Assembly (NCBI RefSeq): GCF_023856365.1 | Contig: NC_064552.1 | Span: 5,466,097 to 5,530,096 of the forward strand | Direction: 5' to 3' | From: Brienomyrus brachyistius | Taxonomy: Eukaryota; Chordata; Actinopteri; Osteoglossiformes; Mormyridae | DNA length: 64,000 nt | Shown here: piece by piece, positions 43,501-55,173 of the stretch | How the letters are laid out: each line of letters starts with the position of its first letter | Position numbering within the stretch: the stretch's first letter is position 1 | Notes under the pieces: generated by a model | The model's input: only the letters and a program-made list of their open reading frames with translations | Databases searched by the model: none | Told to the model about the DNA's origin: nothing | Made by a program: the position numbers and the translations under genes

Positions 43501-44934
43501 TGCGCCGTAAGTGCGCCGCTGTCGGGGGGGGGGGGGGGGGCGCCGCCGTAGCAACGGGCCTACGTCACCCCCGCGGTGCTACTATGCGCTAAAAAGCAGC
43601 CTTTATGAGAATCACGTTCATACACGCATTCGCACGTGTACATGTATGTTTGTGTACGTATGCGTCAACATCAAGAAATTTAACGGATGTCGGAATGAAT
43701 CCAGATGGGAGCTGCTGTTGGACCTTTAAGAAGATACTTCGACTGAATCGCTCCAGGAAAATATCCAGCTATATAAGTGGGTAAAAATTTTAAATCTTAA
43801 ACGTGGCGGATAAACGATTACATGTAACAAAAGGCAAGGAAGCACAAAAGGACAACCACCATGTCTGCGTTCCCAATCTCATCGGTCGTCAGGACTCCGG
43901 TGAACCTCCCACCTCTAGGTGTTTAACGTGAAAGGTCACGTCACTAACAGCATAGCTGGAGGGGGGGGGCGGGGTGAGTCAAGCCCATGGCCCTAGTCCA
44001 GAATAACCCGCGGGTGCGCCGGCACACCACAGCCGCCTCGGAGGGCTCCGTTAATCCCCCCCCACCCCCTGGCCGGGACTCAATACCCCCAGGTTTGGTC
44101 TTGAGGCGGGTCTCTCCAGGAAGCCGCGGGAAAATGGCGCCTCGGGCGATGTTACATTATCACTGTCGGGGACCTGCTTTTTCCTTTTTTTCCCAGTGTG
44201 CCGTCAAGCGGATTAGGGGAGTCGGTCCGCAGCAGTGCAACCGGCACCTCTAATGACCATTCCAATACGCTGACGGGGGCTCTTCCCTTTCACGTGCCCT
44301 CAGACTTGGAACGCTCCATCACCGGCACCCGGAAAGCCACTGGGGCGTGGCTACAAGGCCGGTCCTGGGCCAGACGCCGTCTCACAGCCAAAGGAACCGC
44401 TGTTGAACCTTTAAACATTCAGCTTATCTCTAACATGGTGGCCCCCAGTGTCTTTAAAGAAGCATTTAGCTTATTTACATTTTTTTTTTGATGTACTGTG
44501 TATAATAATACAGTATATGCTGTCCCAAACCGTACATCTTCCTCGTCTCGGTCCATGCAAGCGTAACCGATGTCTTAAAGACGTTGTGATGAACAGCATC
44601 CATTATTCACAGGGGTGTTACACCCCCCTCCCCCCCCCCCCACCCACCACAAACTCTGTCTACCAGGATAGGATCTTAAAGGGACGGCGGCGCATGCCAA
44701 GACAAATGGGGCAGCCCCATAGTCTAACGAGGCTGGGGTCGCTGCAGGGACACACGGTGACTGTTAGCCGGCCTGCGCCTCGCCTGCGATCAGCCCCTAC
44801 GGGGATTGTCAGGGTGCGACCGGGAGGAGAGCCTTAACCAAAGTGTCCTGCTAAACACCAATTAAATATACCCTCCTTAGGCAGAAAGGCAGCATAATAT
44901 CACAAAAGACACTGATGAACTGCAGGATCTTTGT
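43501..44934. other. Mixed CpG-rich and low-complexity DNA
   Basis: G17 at 43524-43540, a G9 run near 43961, C runs near 44056 and 44622-44641. Open frames are chance products. No gene recognised. Confidence 0.5.
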
Positions 44935-45075
44935 ATTGTACATACACATTTGCATTCCTGTCTTTGTGGGGACTGTTCATTCATTTCTATAGAGAAACCC
45001 TAATACCTACCACCTTAACCCCCACTCAGCCGTAACCTTAACCATGAGTAACCAAACCAAATATGAGACTTTTAG
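44935..45075. repeat. Dispersed fish repeat ('CTTTGTGGGGAC')
   Basis: CATTTGCATTCCTGTCTTTG followed by TGGGGACTG, then CATTCATTTCTAT and 'AACCCTAAT...CCTTAACC' words is the usual order of a common fish repeat that starts with CTTTGTGGGGAC. It contains an octamer (44948-44955), which is thus repeat-derived. Confidence 0.6.
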
Positions 45076-46900
45076 TTCACACAAAATAGCAGGCTTTTTC
45101 AATCACATTGTGGGACATTTGATCATCACAATCACACACACACACGCACACACACGGACCACAGAGATGGGAGGCAGATAAACTTTTGTCCACTTGTCTG
45201 TTGGGTTTTGAACTGAAATATAACTTTTTGTTTTTAAAAAAAGTTTTGCCAGATTGCATTAAATAATTTGTAGACTGCATTCTTAAAGATGATACGTGTG
45301 TGTGCGTGTGTGTGTGCGTATTAAACTTCTGCTTATGAAATTTCACATTGTTACCACAAAACAAAAACGCTACATTTCTGTATTAAATGAGTAACATTGT
45401 AAATATATAAAATCACATAGTGAAGCACAACAGATGCATTAAATGCGACGGTAACGTGTCAGAGGTGGCTAGCGTGCTTTTGTGCCATCCCGACAGCGGG
45501 CCAGTCCTTTGCTGTGGACGAGGTCCCACGCGGACGGTTCAGCCTGTGACAGCAAACAGGAATGCCCCACGGCTGGATCTGAAACGGTGCCTCCCACAGC
45601 AAGGGCTCTGTGCTTCAACGCGCCTGTCTGCAGTCACAACAGCTGCCCCCCCCCCCCCCCCTCCCTGAACTCACAAACCCACGCAGGAGACACCAGAACA
45701 ATGAGCATCACCCTGCTGAAATTGGAGAGGAGGGGCCCTTGATTGGGCACTAGGATCCTGGGGTCAGATGAAGGTAGATCCTTTCGTGACTATACTGCCA
45801 CACCCTGGTTACAGTCCCGCCCCCTTATTCTGATAGGGGGAAAAGATCTTCCGGAATTTTCCCAGAAGTTTAATATGCAGAGTTAGCTAAGTGTGGTTTG
45901 GTTTACACAGGAAGTATTTATGATACAGGTTCACCAAAGGCACCCACACACTTGGCCGGGTTTCAGACGGCCAAAGCACACACACACACACACCACACAT
46001 ATATTTTATTTATGTAGTCAGGGCCACACCACAGCCATCCAGGCATGACGTTTTTGTGTATGAAAGCACGGGAGGTCTGTCGCTGTAGTGGAACTAATTG
46101 ATCTCCCATTACTTACTTATTGATCTGTAACGCAGCTAGACCACAGCTCGGCAAATCACCTGCCCCAACAGGCCGAGTTGCGACTGCCCGGGTTTTTGGG
46201 GGAAGGGAGCTCTGGCAGCCGCAGTGACCCCCCGACCCCAGTGATGTCACAGCCGCAGGGTCAGGGGGGCTCATCGAGGCGTGACAGAATCATTACGCCC
46301 CCACCCTATTCCCCCATCCTTATCAGAGCTACATATATAATCCGCATTAAAAATGTACCGTATTGTCAGAAATCCTTACAGTCCAGCAGCAAGACGCTGT
46401 TGGGGGGACTGGGGTCATTAGGGAATAGGGAAATCCGGCAGCCAGGGTCTGCTGCGGATCTGCGTCTCCCAGCTGCAGGAAATGGTCACACGTGCACTAC
46501 ATACCCTGCGCAATCTAACTTTTCCTGACACTTAATGGGAACCGATTCCCCGATGGTCCATTTATTTATATTAAAAATGTCATTCCGGGCACTCGTCTTA
46601 ATTGATTTCACTTCTCCACATGGATCTCCGTGTGTCTGCTTTAATAATCAGAATGATTGTACTGTTACGTGTTTTAATGTCCAGATTGTAAAAATGGTCC
46701 CTTTTTTTTTTTTCTTTGTCAACGCTACATTTTCTTCATGGTTTCCTTGCAATTTTACTTTAGGGTTATTGTTTTCTTGTTACGGTTAATATAACATTAT
46801 CCTAAAAGTTTACTACATCGTTATAGTTTCCTTACATTATCCTTTTACAAAGTTGTTCGTTCCTTTCCAAGTTTCATTCTTCGCCTGTTTAATTAGCTCT
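45076..46900. other. Unique DNA with CA/GT tracts and C16
   Basis: (CA)n near 45133-45156, (GT)n near 45296-45318, C16 at 45646-45661 and (CA)n at 45976-45992. Otherwise unrecognised unique sequence with chance open frames. Confidence 0.5.
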
Positions 46901-48145
46901 TGATCACTCTCTTTGAAGACGTTGTCATTTCACGCAAGCGAAATATTTTTGATAGAATAGTAATGGTTTATTAAAAGGAAGTGCACAGACCCTTTGGTCG
47001 GTCCCTGCCGGGAATCGCAGTTTGCGGCGGTACGCTTTAGACAGGGACGTCCAATGTGTCGTGGTCCCCCCCCCCCCCCCCCCCGCCCCCACCCTTCTGG
47101 TTCCCATCCAGCCTGGAATACTGTCAAACATATTGGAAGCTGGCATGATGGTGCATCGCAACAAGTGTCTGCGCCTGACTATGAGAGCCTCCGTTACACC
47201 GGCCCGGTGTGACACCCGCGGGTCCGGTTCCCCTAGACCCGGGAGAAAGCTGCATCGTAGCAAGACCAGTGATGCATAACCCATTTAGGTCAACCCCATC
47301 TTGACATTTTTGTTCCAAAATGTACAACGTCTGCGGTTCCCGTCCTGATGAACTCAATCTGTAATGTTGATGCGAAAAACATATATACTGATCGCCAGCT
47401 GCTGAGGCCAACTGCGACGAGGAAGCCACAGCGTAAAACAGAAACTGAGCTGAAATTAAATTAAAACATATCCAATAATGTTAGCTGACGACTAGGCAAC
47501 GCTTTATTTTCTGGGAAAGCTTCAGTTAAAAAATAAAAATAAAGTTAACGTCCTAGTCGTAAACGGGACAAAGCGGTGATTCATGTGGCCTTAAACTGCG
47601 ACATGCGGCATTGGGGATGGAAATATCTACTTGATCCTTTTGTCTGTTTGAATTTCACCTCCCTGGATGCTTAGAAATATCATATTTCCAACTATTTTCT
47701 CTGTCCAACTAAGCAAAAAAAAATGCAGATATAAAGTATATAAGATTGTTTAAGGACTTATGCAGAGCTTGAACTTTCTGTACTTTCCAAATTGAACATC
47801 CCTGCTGCGTTTCTATTTAAAGGGTGATTTATATGCTCTAAGTATCGTCTAACGTGTTAACCAGGTGCGCGCATGTTATTGTATGAAACCCGACCTGGGT
47901 TTAAATCAAAACGGAGAAAATCCACAAAGCGGGCAATTAAATTCCCAGATAGCCGCTGAAAACGCGCGTGGGTGAAGGCCGCGGGGTGCCCCAACGTGCC
48001 CTCTCAGCCTGCGTTGCATCTCCTTCCCACTCTCTACTTCCTGTTTCCCCCTGACTCCATCTCAGTCGCATACCGGTATTTCCTACTCCTGAGTGCAGGA
48101 CGAGAGGAATAAGTCAAGAGGGAATTCTAGAGGGGTCCACAAAAC
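46901..48145. other. Unique DNA with C19
   Basis: C19 at 47066-47084. The overlapping open frames of 47000-47430 on both strands are not recognisable. AT-rich sequence follows. Confidence 0.5.
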
Positions 48146-48149
48146 CCAG

Positions 48150-48360
48150 GCTGCACGCCGTGGCAGCTATTGACAGTTGAGTGTTACCAGGGGGTATTAA
48201 ATTCCAGCCGCGAGGCTGTTTACATCACCGTTTCATGGACTCGCGCGTAATCAGTTCCATTCCTCCGTGACGTGCTGCTGGCCAGCACGCCTCCATTGTA
48301 TTTAATAGCTCAGCGACAACGAATTTTTGTTGCTAAGCTCCAGAAAGTAAACCTCACCAA
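48150..48360. promoter_or_regulatory. Candidate conserved noncoding element
   Basis: Unique block with GCAGCTATTGACAG (partial PBX/MEIS word), GGTATTAAATTCCAGCC and GCGTAATCAGTTCC. No low complexity. Confidence 0.36.
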
Positions 48361-48589
48361 AATACCTCAGTAAACGGCCTTTGCAGACGCCCAGCGAGGT
48401 AATATGGAACCCTGCCTCGTTTCGAGCTGAAGGTAATTATTTGCAGACGCGGGTCCCCGGTCCCGTCTGTTCGGGCCACATTTTCTCACTGTGCCGCGGG
48501 CCAACAAAAACGCGCGCAGAGTGTGGTTTTGTGCCTCTTTCCTACCTTGTCAGATGTCGTGTTCGAGACCGCATTAATTTGTTATCGTC

Positions 48590-48890
48590 TTAACTAGGCC
48601 GGCCGAGCGTCAGCCATATGATGACTTGCTGGGGAGCCATGAAAGGATTACCCAACGCTTTTCCTGACCTAAAACCACATTTTACTGCCGCATTCTCGAA
48701 CGTCGTCTTGTTACTCGAGTCGACAGCTATTGGAAAAATCTGCGGCTTTTGACAAATTACATCTATTTGTATGACATAAGCAAGATCCTTATTTACGATA
48801 TAAATTTTCCCCGTCAGTTTTTTTCCACGAAGCTGACTCGATCTTTGTTTTTGATGGGGCAGATCTGGCCTGAGCATTCAGGCGTCACGT
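48590..48890. promoter_or_regulatory. Candidate conserved noncoding element
   Basis: Unique repeat-free sequence containing GACAGCTATTGG, GACAAATTACATC and GCATTCTCGAACG. Moderate motif density; call by composition. Confidence 0.3.
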
Positions 48891-49144
48891 ATAGACTGTG
48901 ATTTCGGAAATCGCAGAAACGTAATAAGCAGTAAATATCCTGTCCTGCAGGACACGGGAAACACAAAGGAAACTGTTAGCCAGCGCTGGCCTTTAGCCAC
49001 ACGCCGTGCAGATGGTTACCATACCGTATGTCAGCGAGCCCCCGGCCTGAGCCCCACTTACCCCCCCCCCAGATAACGCGCCAAAAGGGAGGCTTTCCAC
49101 AGACTCGTTCTGTAGCTCTGTCACATCTCAGCAAGGCCTGGTGC
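48891..49144. other. Spacer, nothing specific
   Basis: Unique sequence with a C10 run near 49061-49070. Confidence 0.45.
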
Positions 49145-49475
49145 AAAGGTCATGTTTACAATAACACACCCCAAGTTCCCTGGCCCCCGTCAGTCAGTTA
49201 GGGACAGGACTTGGATGCATATTCATGAGCAAAGAGGGTTGGATGGAGGGGGGTGGGGGGTGGCGGTCATTAACTTCCAAAATGAATTTCTCCTCCTTTT
49301 ACATAGAGCCGCACAGATAGACATCAGCTTTAATAAGCTGCAATAGGTTTGTACTTTAAACTGACTCCACACCCCAGCCGGGGTCCCCAGGCAGAGGAGA
49401 AGCATACGGGCCGCATTAGATTAAGCTGTAATTTATCCGACATCCTTTCTCGGGTTCATGTCGGTAATTGTCGAA
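49145..49475. promoter_or_regulatory. Candidate conserved noncoding element
   Basis: Contains GCATATTCATGAGCAAAG, CTTTAATAAGCTGC, CCGCATTAGATTAAGC and GTCGGTAATTGTCG, with one G-rich insertion at about 49248-49260. Confidence 0.35.
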
Positions 49476-50085
49476 AACGTTAGTTTTACAATTGGACACC
49501 GGGAAGGTAGAACATAGTGTTTTCTGGTGTTGGCTGCCACCGCTTTTATGAGGGGGGTGCTGGCTGGTGTTTCCTTCATGGGGGGGGGGGGCTTGTGAAG
49601 TCAGGGCGGCTGTGCACGTCGATAGCGCGGCTTACGGGTATCATCAATAACAGAGGCCGCCATCAGTCCCGGTGACTGGCTGTCACGAGCCCATCAGTGT
49701 CCCCCCCCCCCCCCCCCCCACCGACCCCATGCGTCTGTGGCGCAGCCCGCCTGCCTTGCCCTTGCCCTCTGGGTGGCCATGGGTGGTCTCTCTGTCTCTC
49801 GTTCGCCTGCAAACAGCTTCACCTTGTCAGTGCTAATATGGGTCCGGGCCCTGATCTTCAGTTCCCCCATTCCTTGCATTTCCATCGGACCCTTTTGGTT
49901 CCAATGCACGTTCCTAGCTAGCTAGCGAATCCACCAGGGGCCCCGGCCTACAGCAGAGATACCTCTCAGCCCCCCCCCCCCCCCGGAAAGCCCCGTCCCC
50001 CCAACAGCTTCTTCCCCACCGCCCCCCAATGCCAAATCCGTTCTCACCCCTTATAACCCCTCTGACCCATTCTCCTCCCTTCCTC
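49476..50085. repeat. Low-complexity G/C-run stretch
   Basis: G12 near 49579-49590, C19 at 49701-49719 and C15 at 49970-49984, with ordinary sequence between. Proline-rich open frames come from the runs. Confidence 0.65.
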
Positions 50086-50089
50086 TTAT

Positions 50090-50425
50090 TACCGGGCTTA
50101 ACAACAGCAGGCAGTGTATTAATATGTAAAAGATCAAGAGATTATTGATTAGAATCACTTGCCTAATATCCTTTGTCTGTCATGTAGCTCTGGTGGCCTT
50201 TCATGATTCTGCGTGTCGTCCCATTTAAATATTCATGGGCGAGCTTCTTTGTGGCCCCCACAGCTGAATATCTAATTAAACTGTCAAAAGAAATACAATA
50301 TGCCCTTAAGCGTTATAATCATCGGGGTCAGCTGGAACAGGGCCGGTCTGGCCGGGCCGGAGGGGTAATTAACGGGAGCGGTGCCGTGTTTACCTTGGTC
50401 CTCTTACCTGCGGCCTGAACGAGGG
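50090..50425. promoter_or_regulatory. Strong candidate conserved noncoding element
   Basis: Contains TATTGATTA (50143-50151, an ONECUT-type word), GTATTAATATG, CCATTTAAATATTCATGG, TCTAATTAAACTGTC and GTAATTAACGG. Unique and without simple repeats, directly after a C-run stretch. It starts a nearly continuous 1.2-kb block. Confidence 0.47.
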
Positions 50426-50504
50426 CTAGATCCAGCCCCAGACCCGTTCCCACCTCCGTCTTTGAAGGCGGCCGCGATGCCAGCCCGAATCAGGCTGACG
50501 GGCA

Positions 50505-50820
50505 GGAGAGACTGAGGGTGTGCTGCGGTATAATAACATAATCAGCAATTATAGCAGGGAAATGGGGAGAAGCTGCAGTTTTATCTCATTAAAAAAGACC
50601 GGAGAAGAAAGGTTTTTTCCTTCTATTTCTCCTGCTCCTTTTCTCTCTCTTATTCCATGTCGCCCGAGTCTCTGCTTTGAATTCCAATGATTTGGCTTTA
50701 AAGGTGAGGGGAGATCTTGAAATTTAATTCCAGAGGAGAGCTCTGCTCCTAATTAGTGGCACGCTGGGGCTATGATATGAATGGCTTTTGCTCCAGTGGG
50801 TTCTGAACGAAGAAAAGAAA
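50505..50820. promoter_or_regulatory. Strong candidate conserved noncoding element
   Basis: Unique sequence with CATAATCAGCAATTATAGC, ATCTCATTAAAAAAG, GAAATTTAATTCC and CCTAATTAGTGGC. A pyrimidine-rich centre (about 50611-50650) is followed by a GAATTCCAATGATTTGGC segment. Confidence 0.46.
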
Positions 50821-50849
50821 AAAAAAAATCAGGGTGGGGGGGGGGGGTT

Positions 50850-51330
50850 GACTTTTATTATTGCTCTGTCAGTTTATTTCCTGTCGTTATTGTTTCCTTA
50901 GTTCTTCTGTCAAATTACGGCCCCTAATTTCTTTTCATATTTTATGAGGCCTGTTAGCAAGTATCTGTAATGAACTTCAAAAACGGCCCCGAACCTTAAG
51001 AAATGTAAAAAAAATTTTTTTTTAAAAATCGCACAGCTCTTCAGACGGAAACTTAAACAGTGTCGCTCCTCGGCGATTTATCTCGCCGGCGCTTCCTCGC
51101 CCCGCACACATTACAGTGCTGGTTTAATTCCGCTTTTTTATGTGACTTTAATGATCTTTTTTAGGGCACTCTTAATACCCTCAAAATTTGTAGAATATCA
51201 CGATAAATCAGTGCCTTGCCCATCTAATGACAATTAATTTCACCTATAATTTTTTTATTCTTTTGCCTCATTATGGTGCCCAGTTAAAATCTTCTTCCGT
51301 GACCTTTATGGGCGTGTTTTAAAAGTTAAT
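50850..51330. promoter_or_regulatory. Candidate conserved noncoding element(s)
   Basis: Includes TTATTGTTTCC (FOX/SOX), CCCCTAATTTC, ACTTTAATGATC, CATCTAATGACAATTAATTT and CTCATTATGG. A short A9T9 tract at about 51009-51024 splits it in two. Third part of the 50.1-51.3 kb block. Confidence 0.44.
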
Positions 51331-51820
51331 ACTTGGAAAAGTTGATGTTTGGAGGTTGGAGTTTCTTTAGTTATATCATATTTTTTCGCTTTTTTCTTGC
51401 TATGTTCCCCCAGTGTTATATATAGCAGGTTCTGCCAAATGACACCTCCATGGCCTGCGTGCACAGCCTGAGTGTGGTTGTGGAGGGCCCTGGACACGTC
51501 GTAGTTGTGCTTAAGATTCCAAACATTAAAAGACGATGCTAAATGTATCATGACTCTTCATTTGAGAAAATGCACAGATACCGTGTGCTAATATTTATAC
51601 TACTGATGAGCCCTAAAGATGCTCCTCCCCCCAGGTCCAAACAGGCCACCTCCTGGGACACGACAGCTACCCCTGTGCAGTATCTATTGTACAACAATAT
51701 TCAAATGCTTCTGATGGGAGGTCGCATGGGTCGTTTATCAAAATAAAGAACGCCACCGCGAGTTTTGTTTTCCTTCAAATAAAAAACGTGCGACATTTTA
51801 AGCACTGATAACAGCTCCCA
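51331..51820. other. Unique DNA, nothing specific
   Basis: Ordinary sequence with chance open frames. No repeat recognised. Confidence 0.45.
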
Positions 51821-51824
51821 CACC

Positions 51825-52035
51825 ACCTTATCCTGAGGTACTTAATTAGGGCACAAGTTCGGGATGTCAGTGTTTTAGCAGCTGGACATGAATTAATGCT
51901 CCACGGTAGACGGGCCACTTATAAAATGGTTTTAGAATCCCTTTATGTGTCTATTATCTGATGATCAATTGGACTTCTGTCATTTACAGCTTCCATTTAT
52001 CATAAATTAGGCTTGGAAACTGCTATGTCCAATGT
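51825..52035. promoter_or_regulatory. Candidate conserved noncoding element
   Basis: Contains GTACTTAATTAGGGC, CATGAATTAATGCTCC, CTGATGATCAATTGG and CATAAATTAGGC. Four homeodomain-type cores in 200 bases of unique DNA. Confidence 0.4.
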
Positions 52036-53175
52036 CCTATGCGCTTCAGTATGCTAAAGGAAAATGGCTTACTTGAAAAGTAATCATTTCCCATATTTTC
52101 CAATAAGTTGTAGAGCTGTTAGAGTTTCGGTGTATTTCCTCGAGTGGTTCTGAGAGGGCTCTGTGCCCCCGGAAGCACGGTGTCCTTTATCGCCGTCTAC
52201 TGAGATTATTTTCTAGGGTCTGCGATGCTGGTTGAAACCCAGTGCATCCATACGTCCTTCAGGCTGGCCTTTTTCAATGTTATTTTTCGATGTTTGATAG
52301 GTCGGTTGAGCAAGGTTCGAAGGCAACTCGCAGCCCTCTGGGAATAAGACGGACAGAGGTCGGCCGTTCTCCTCAACACGGATCCGAAAAATCTCCAGCT
52401 CCTGTCCATCATAGGACTGCATGGTCCCAAAAACATCTCACCCTAGAATGTTCTTTATCTCCGTCTATCCATTGTCTGAATCCACAAAATCTATTTCTGC
52501 TCACTACTCAATTTTACCGAGTTCCTCTTTCGAGAACGGTCGCGAAGAACCTAGAAATTCACGATTCCAGAAAGATTTTTACGTCCTTTCATCCTTCACC
52601 TTCATCGCAACGCCGGATTCCGTAAGCCGCGGCTCAAAATCAGCATCACTCAAGAGACCCTGTGTGGATCATCAGCACTCAGTCGAACCCAGGTCCAAAC
52701 GAAACAATGGCCTTAAGGAGTTTGGCCGGTTGGCCATGGAGAATCCAGGCCAGCTTGTAAGATGGTGAGGCCACCAACATCCTTTGCAGACATTAAAAAG
52801 AATTTCAGATTTCCCAGCCTTCTTTGAGGAAGCACTTCCTTTGAGGGGGCAGGGGTTTTTTTTCAGCATATCCAAAGTGCCATTTTCTATAGCTCATCAT
52901 AAATTAATTCTCTGTATATGGATATGCCCATTATACAACAATGATGGCATGTCTTTTTCAGTATTTACTTGAGACTGGACTGCGAGGAACAATTCTTCAT
53001 TCCGGCTTGGAGGTTAGCGCAAAGTCTGTCGTAAGCCGTCACAAAAGTAAATAGCTCGACAGACTTCTAAACACGGCCACATCTTTAAAGTCGACGTTCT
53101 GTGGTAAGTGGATTATACAATAGCTTGATGGGAGCGAACACATTTTCCTGTGTGATTTAGTCAAATTTCTTTAGA
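52036..53175. other. Unique DNA with overlapping unexplained open frames
   Basis: Frames are open on both strands at 52206-52768 (up to 127 codons) with no recognised protein. It may be an old retroelement fragment or chance. T-run at about 52857-52862. No motif cluster. Confidence 0.4.
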
Positions 53176-53179
53176 ATTT

Positions 53180-53575
53180 ATTAAGCATTAGCATATAGAT
53201 CCGGCACCGCGTTCTGCCTAATTCGACCTGCCTTTCTGACAGCTGCGAGTGCGCTGTTCTGTCAGGCCATTAGCCTCCTGGCTTTCGTTTTCCGAAAGGC
53301 GAAGCATTAGCCTAGCTGCCCCTGTCCGCTCGCAGGTTTGGAGTGACACGTTTGAACCCGCTTTGATTGACGCTAACAACGTATGTGCATCCAATCTTCT
53401 CCTCGGGACATGTGAAGTCATGATGATCCTTATTTATGTTTTGCGCTGTTGGCATACAGAGAGCAAACTGCCCATTCCGCATGAAATTAATTAGATTGGC
53501 AAGAAGCCCATGATGGAAAATTGGATCAAATTTGTTATTTCCAGCGGATTTCAACCAGGCCTTTATTTAGGCAGA
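53180..53575. promoter_or_regulatory. Candidate conserved noncoding element
   Basis: Contains GATTGACGCTAAC, CATGAAATTAATTAGATTGG with ATTAATTA at 53486-53493, and GGAAAATTGGATCAAATTTG. The right half (53470-53575) is the strongest part. Unique and free of simple repeats. Confidence 0.42.
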
Positions 53576-53859
53576 AGTGGGTCTGAAATGCTTTTTTTGC
53601 CATGATGCATTTATATAGTGCAATGTAATATAATATATAATACTTCAGGTAAGTCACACTCATTTAGTTTTATTTATTTTCTGCGACCCAGAAACTCTGC
53701 AGAATTGCATGTTTCCAGGCCTCCACGTCTGTAGGCAGCCCAAGCACACACACGGGACAAAGGATGCTGCATCTGTGTGCCAGGACATGCTATAGGTCAA
53801 ACCGCTTTTAAAAGTTAATGAAAGAGTGAAGAAATTAAATAATTAACTGAAAGACTCCC

Positions 53860-53893
53860 CCCCCTCCCAAAAAAAAAAAAAATTGGGAGGGGG
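53860..53893. repeat. Perfect 11-bp inverted repeat around an A-run
   Basis: CCCCCTCCCAA (53860-53870) and TTGGGAGGGGG (53883-53893) are perfect complements separated by 12 A. A hairpin or homopurine/homopyrimidine structure can form. Confidence 0.9.
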
Positions 53894-53939
53894 TTGGGGG
53901 GTGGCGTTGTTTCTGTGCAGTGTTGTTGCCCGAAAAATA

Positions 53940-54200
53940 AATCCGCCGTACTGCACACTCCTTCAATAACAACGTTGCTAATTAATAAGTTCTACACAAT
54001 TATGAATTAACTTCGGATCAGAACTCCGGCTTTGCATATAATTTCCTATAATCGCTAAAGCTACTGCAGAAAAACACGCCTCATATCAACCGTAACTTTC
54101 TTATTTAACACAGACAGCCGAGTTCTCACCGGGTTTAAACGTACAGCAAATTATCTCTGCTGGGATTTGGCAAGAAAACCTAAAATCACAGCAGTAATTT
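53940..54200. promoter_or_regulatory. Candidate conserved noncoding element
   Basis: Contains AACAACGTTGCTAATTAATA (TAATTAAT near 53979), TATGAATTAACTTCGG and CTTTGCATATAATTTCC. Unique; right next to a (TA) tract 100 bases further on. Confidence 0.35.
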
Positions 54201-54299
54201 TTTTTAATTTGAAATAGCATCCTTAATCGTCAATTTTTTGCGAGCTTTGAAGGAATTAATCTTAATATTTTAATGTTATTACAGGAGGAGGGATGGGTA

Positions 54300-54412
<113 letters not shown>

Positions 54413-54599
54413 GAGTTTGGGGGTGATAATTCGTTTTTGTAACTGTTACCATCTTTTTTTCCTGGGTGTCGGTAAAATGACTGGGCTGAACTGGGCTGCG
54501 ATGCTCACTTATAGTGCGCCGGGCGCCACTTACGCCATAATGAAAATCCACAGTAATTAAAGGTGGAAACGTGAAGGGTTGAAACGCGGGGCTGTGCGA

Positions 54600-55065
54600 C
54601 ACGTAGCCTTTCTGCCGTTATTCCTCTGTGACTTATCAAAGGCTACTCCTTTAATATGGAGATTACGCTTATGTACTTGTCTCTACTTGAAAGGCATTTT
54701 CCTAATTTACTTATTAATGAGATGTAAATCTATTTATGCTGAGGCCTTCAAGTTTGAAGAAATGCGTCTGTTGAGCGCCTCGCAAATCCAACAATTTGAA
54801 AAGGATGGGGGGGGGGGGAGCGAGTCTCCCATTCTTGCTCTGTTAAAAATTTATATAGTCCATGTTAAATTTATTAATATTGCTTGCTGTCATTCAGTTT
54901 GCAACTCTCTAACTGAAATATGACTTGACAGCCGCCGCATTAAAGATGTATGCCATTGTATTCAACAAAGATTAATGAAGCCCGGTAAAAATAGCTGTAA
55001 AGGAGAAAGTGATCAGAATGTGAAATCAGCGAATTAAACGAGGCCATATTTTAATATGCATCAGG
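54600..55065. promoter_or_regulatory. Strong candidate conserved noncoding element
   Basis: Two unique halves around a G11 run at about 54808-54818. Words include CTTATTAATGAGATG, AAATTTATTAATATTGC, AAAGATTAATGAAGCC, GCGAATTAAACG and TTTTAATATGCATCAGG. Dense in homeodomain cores. The 114-codon open frame across the first half is unrecognised. Confidence 0.46.
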
Positions 55066-55131
55066 GATTTTTTGGCTTGCCGGGTTCATCTGGGAACGTG
55101 GCGGCATTGTCTGTGTACGCGTACCCAGGTG

Positions 55132-55173
55132 ACGTACGTACGCGCGCGCGTGTGTGTGTGTGTGCGCGCGCGC
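55132..55173. repeat. 42-bp alternating purine-pyrimidine tract (Z-DNA type)
   Basis: ACGTACGTA runs into (CG)n, then (TG)n, then (CG)n again, with no break in purine/pyrimidine alternation over 42 bases. This is among the best Z-DNA-forming sequences possible, flanked on the left by a strong candidate regulatory element. Confidence 0.9.

Noticed and set aside
44948..44955. POU octamer as regulatory site
   Set aside because: Belongs to the dispersed 'CTTTGTGGGGAC' repeat.
49931..49944. CTCF-like word CCACCAGGGGCCCC
   Set aside because: One G short of the consensus, so the core spacing is wrong.
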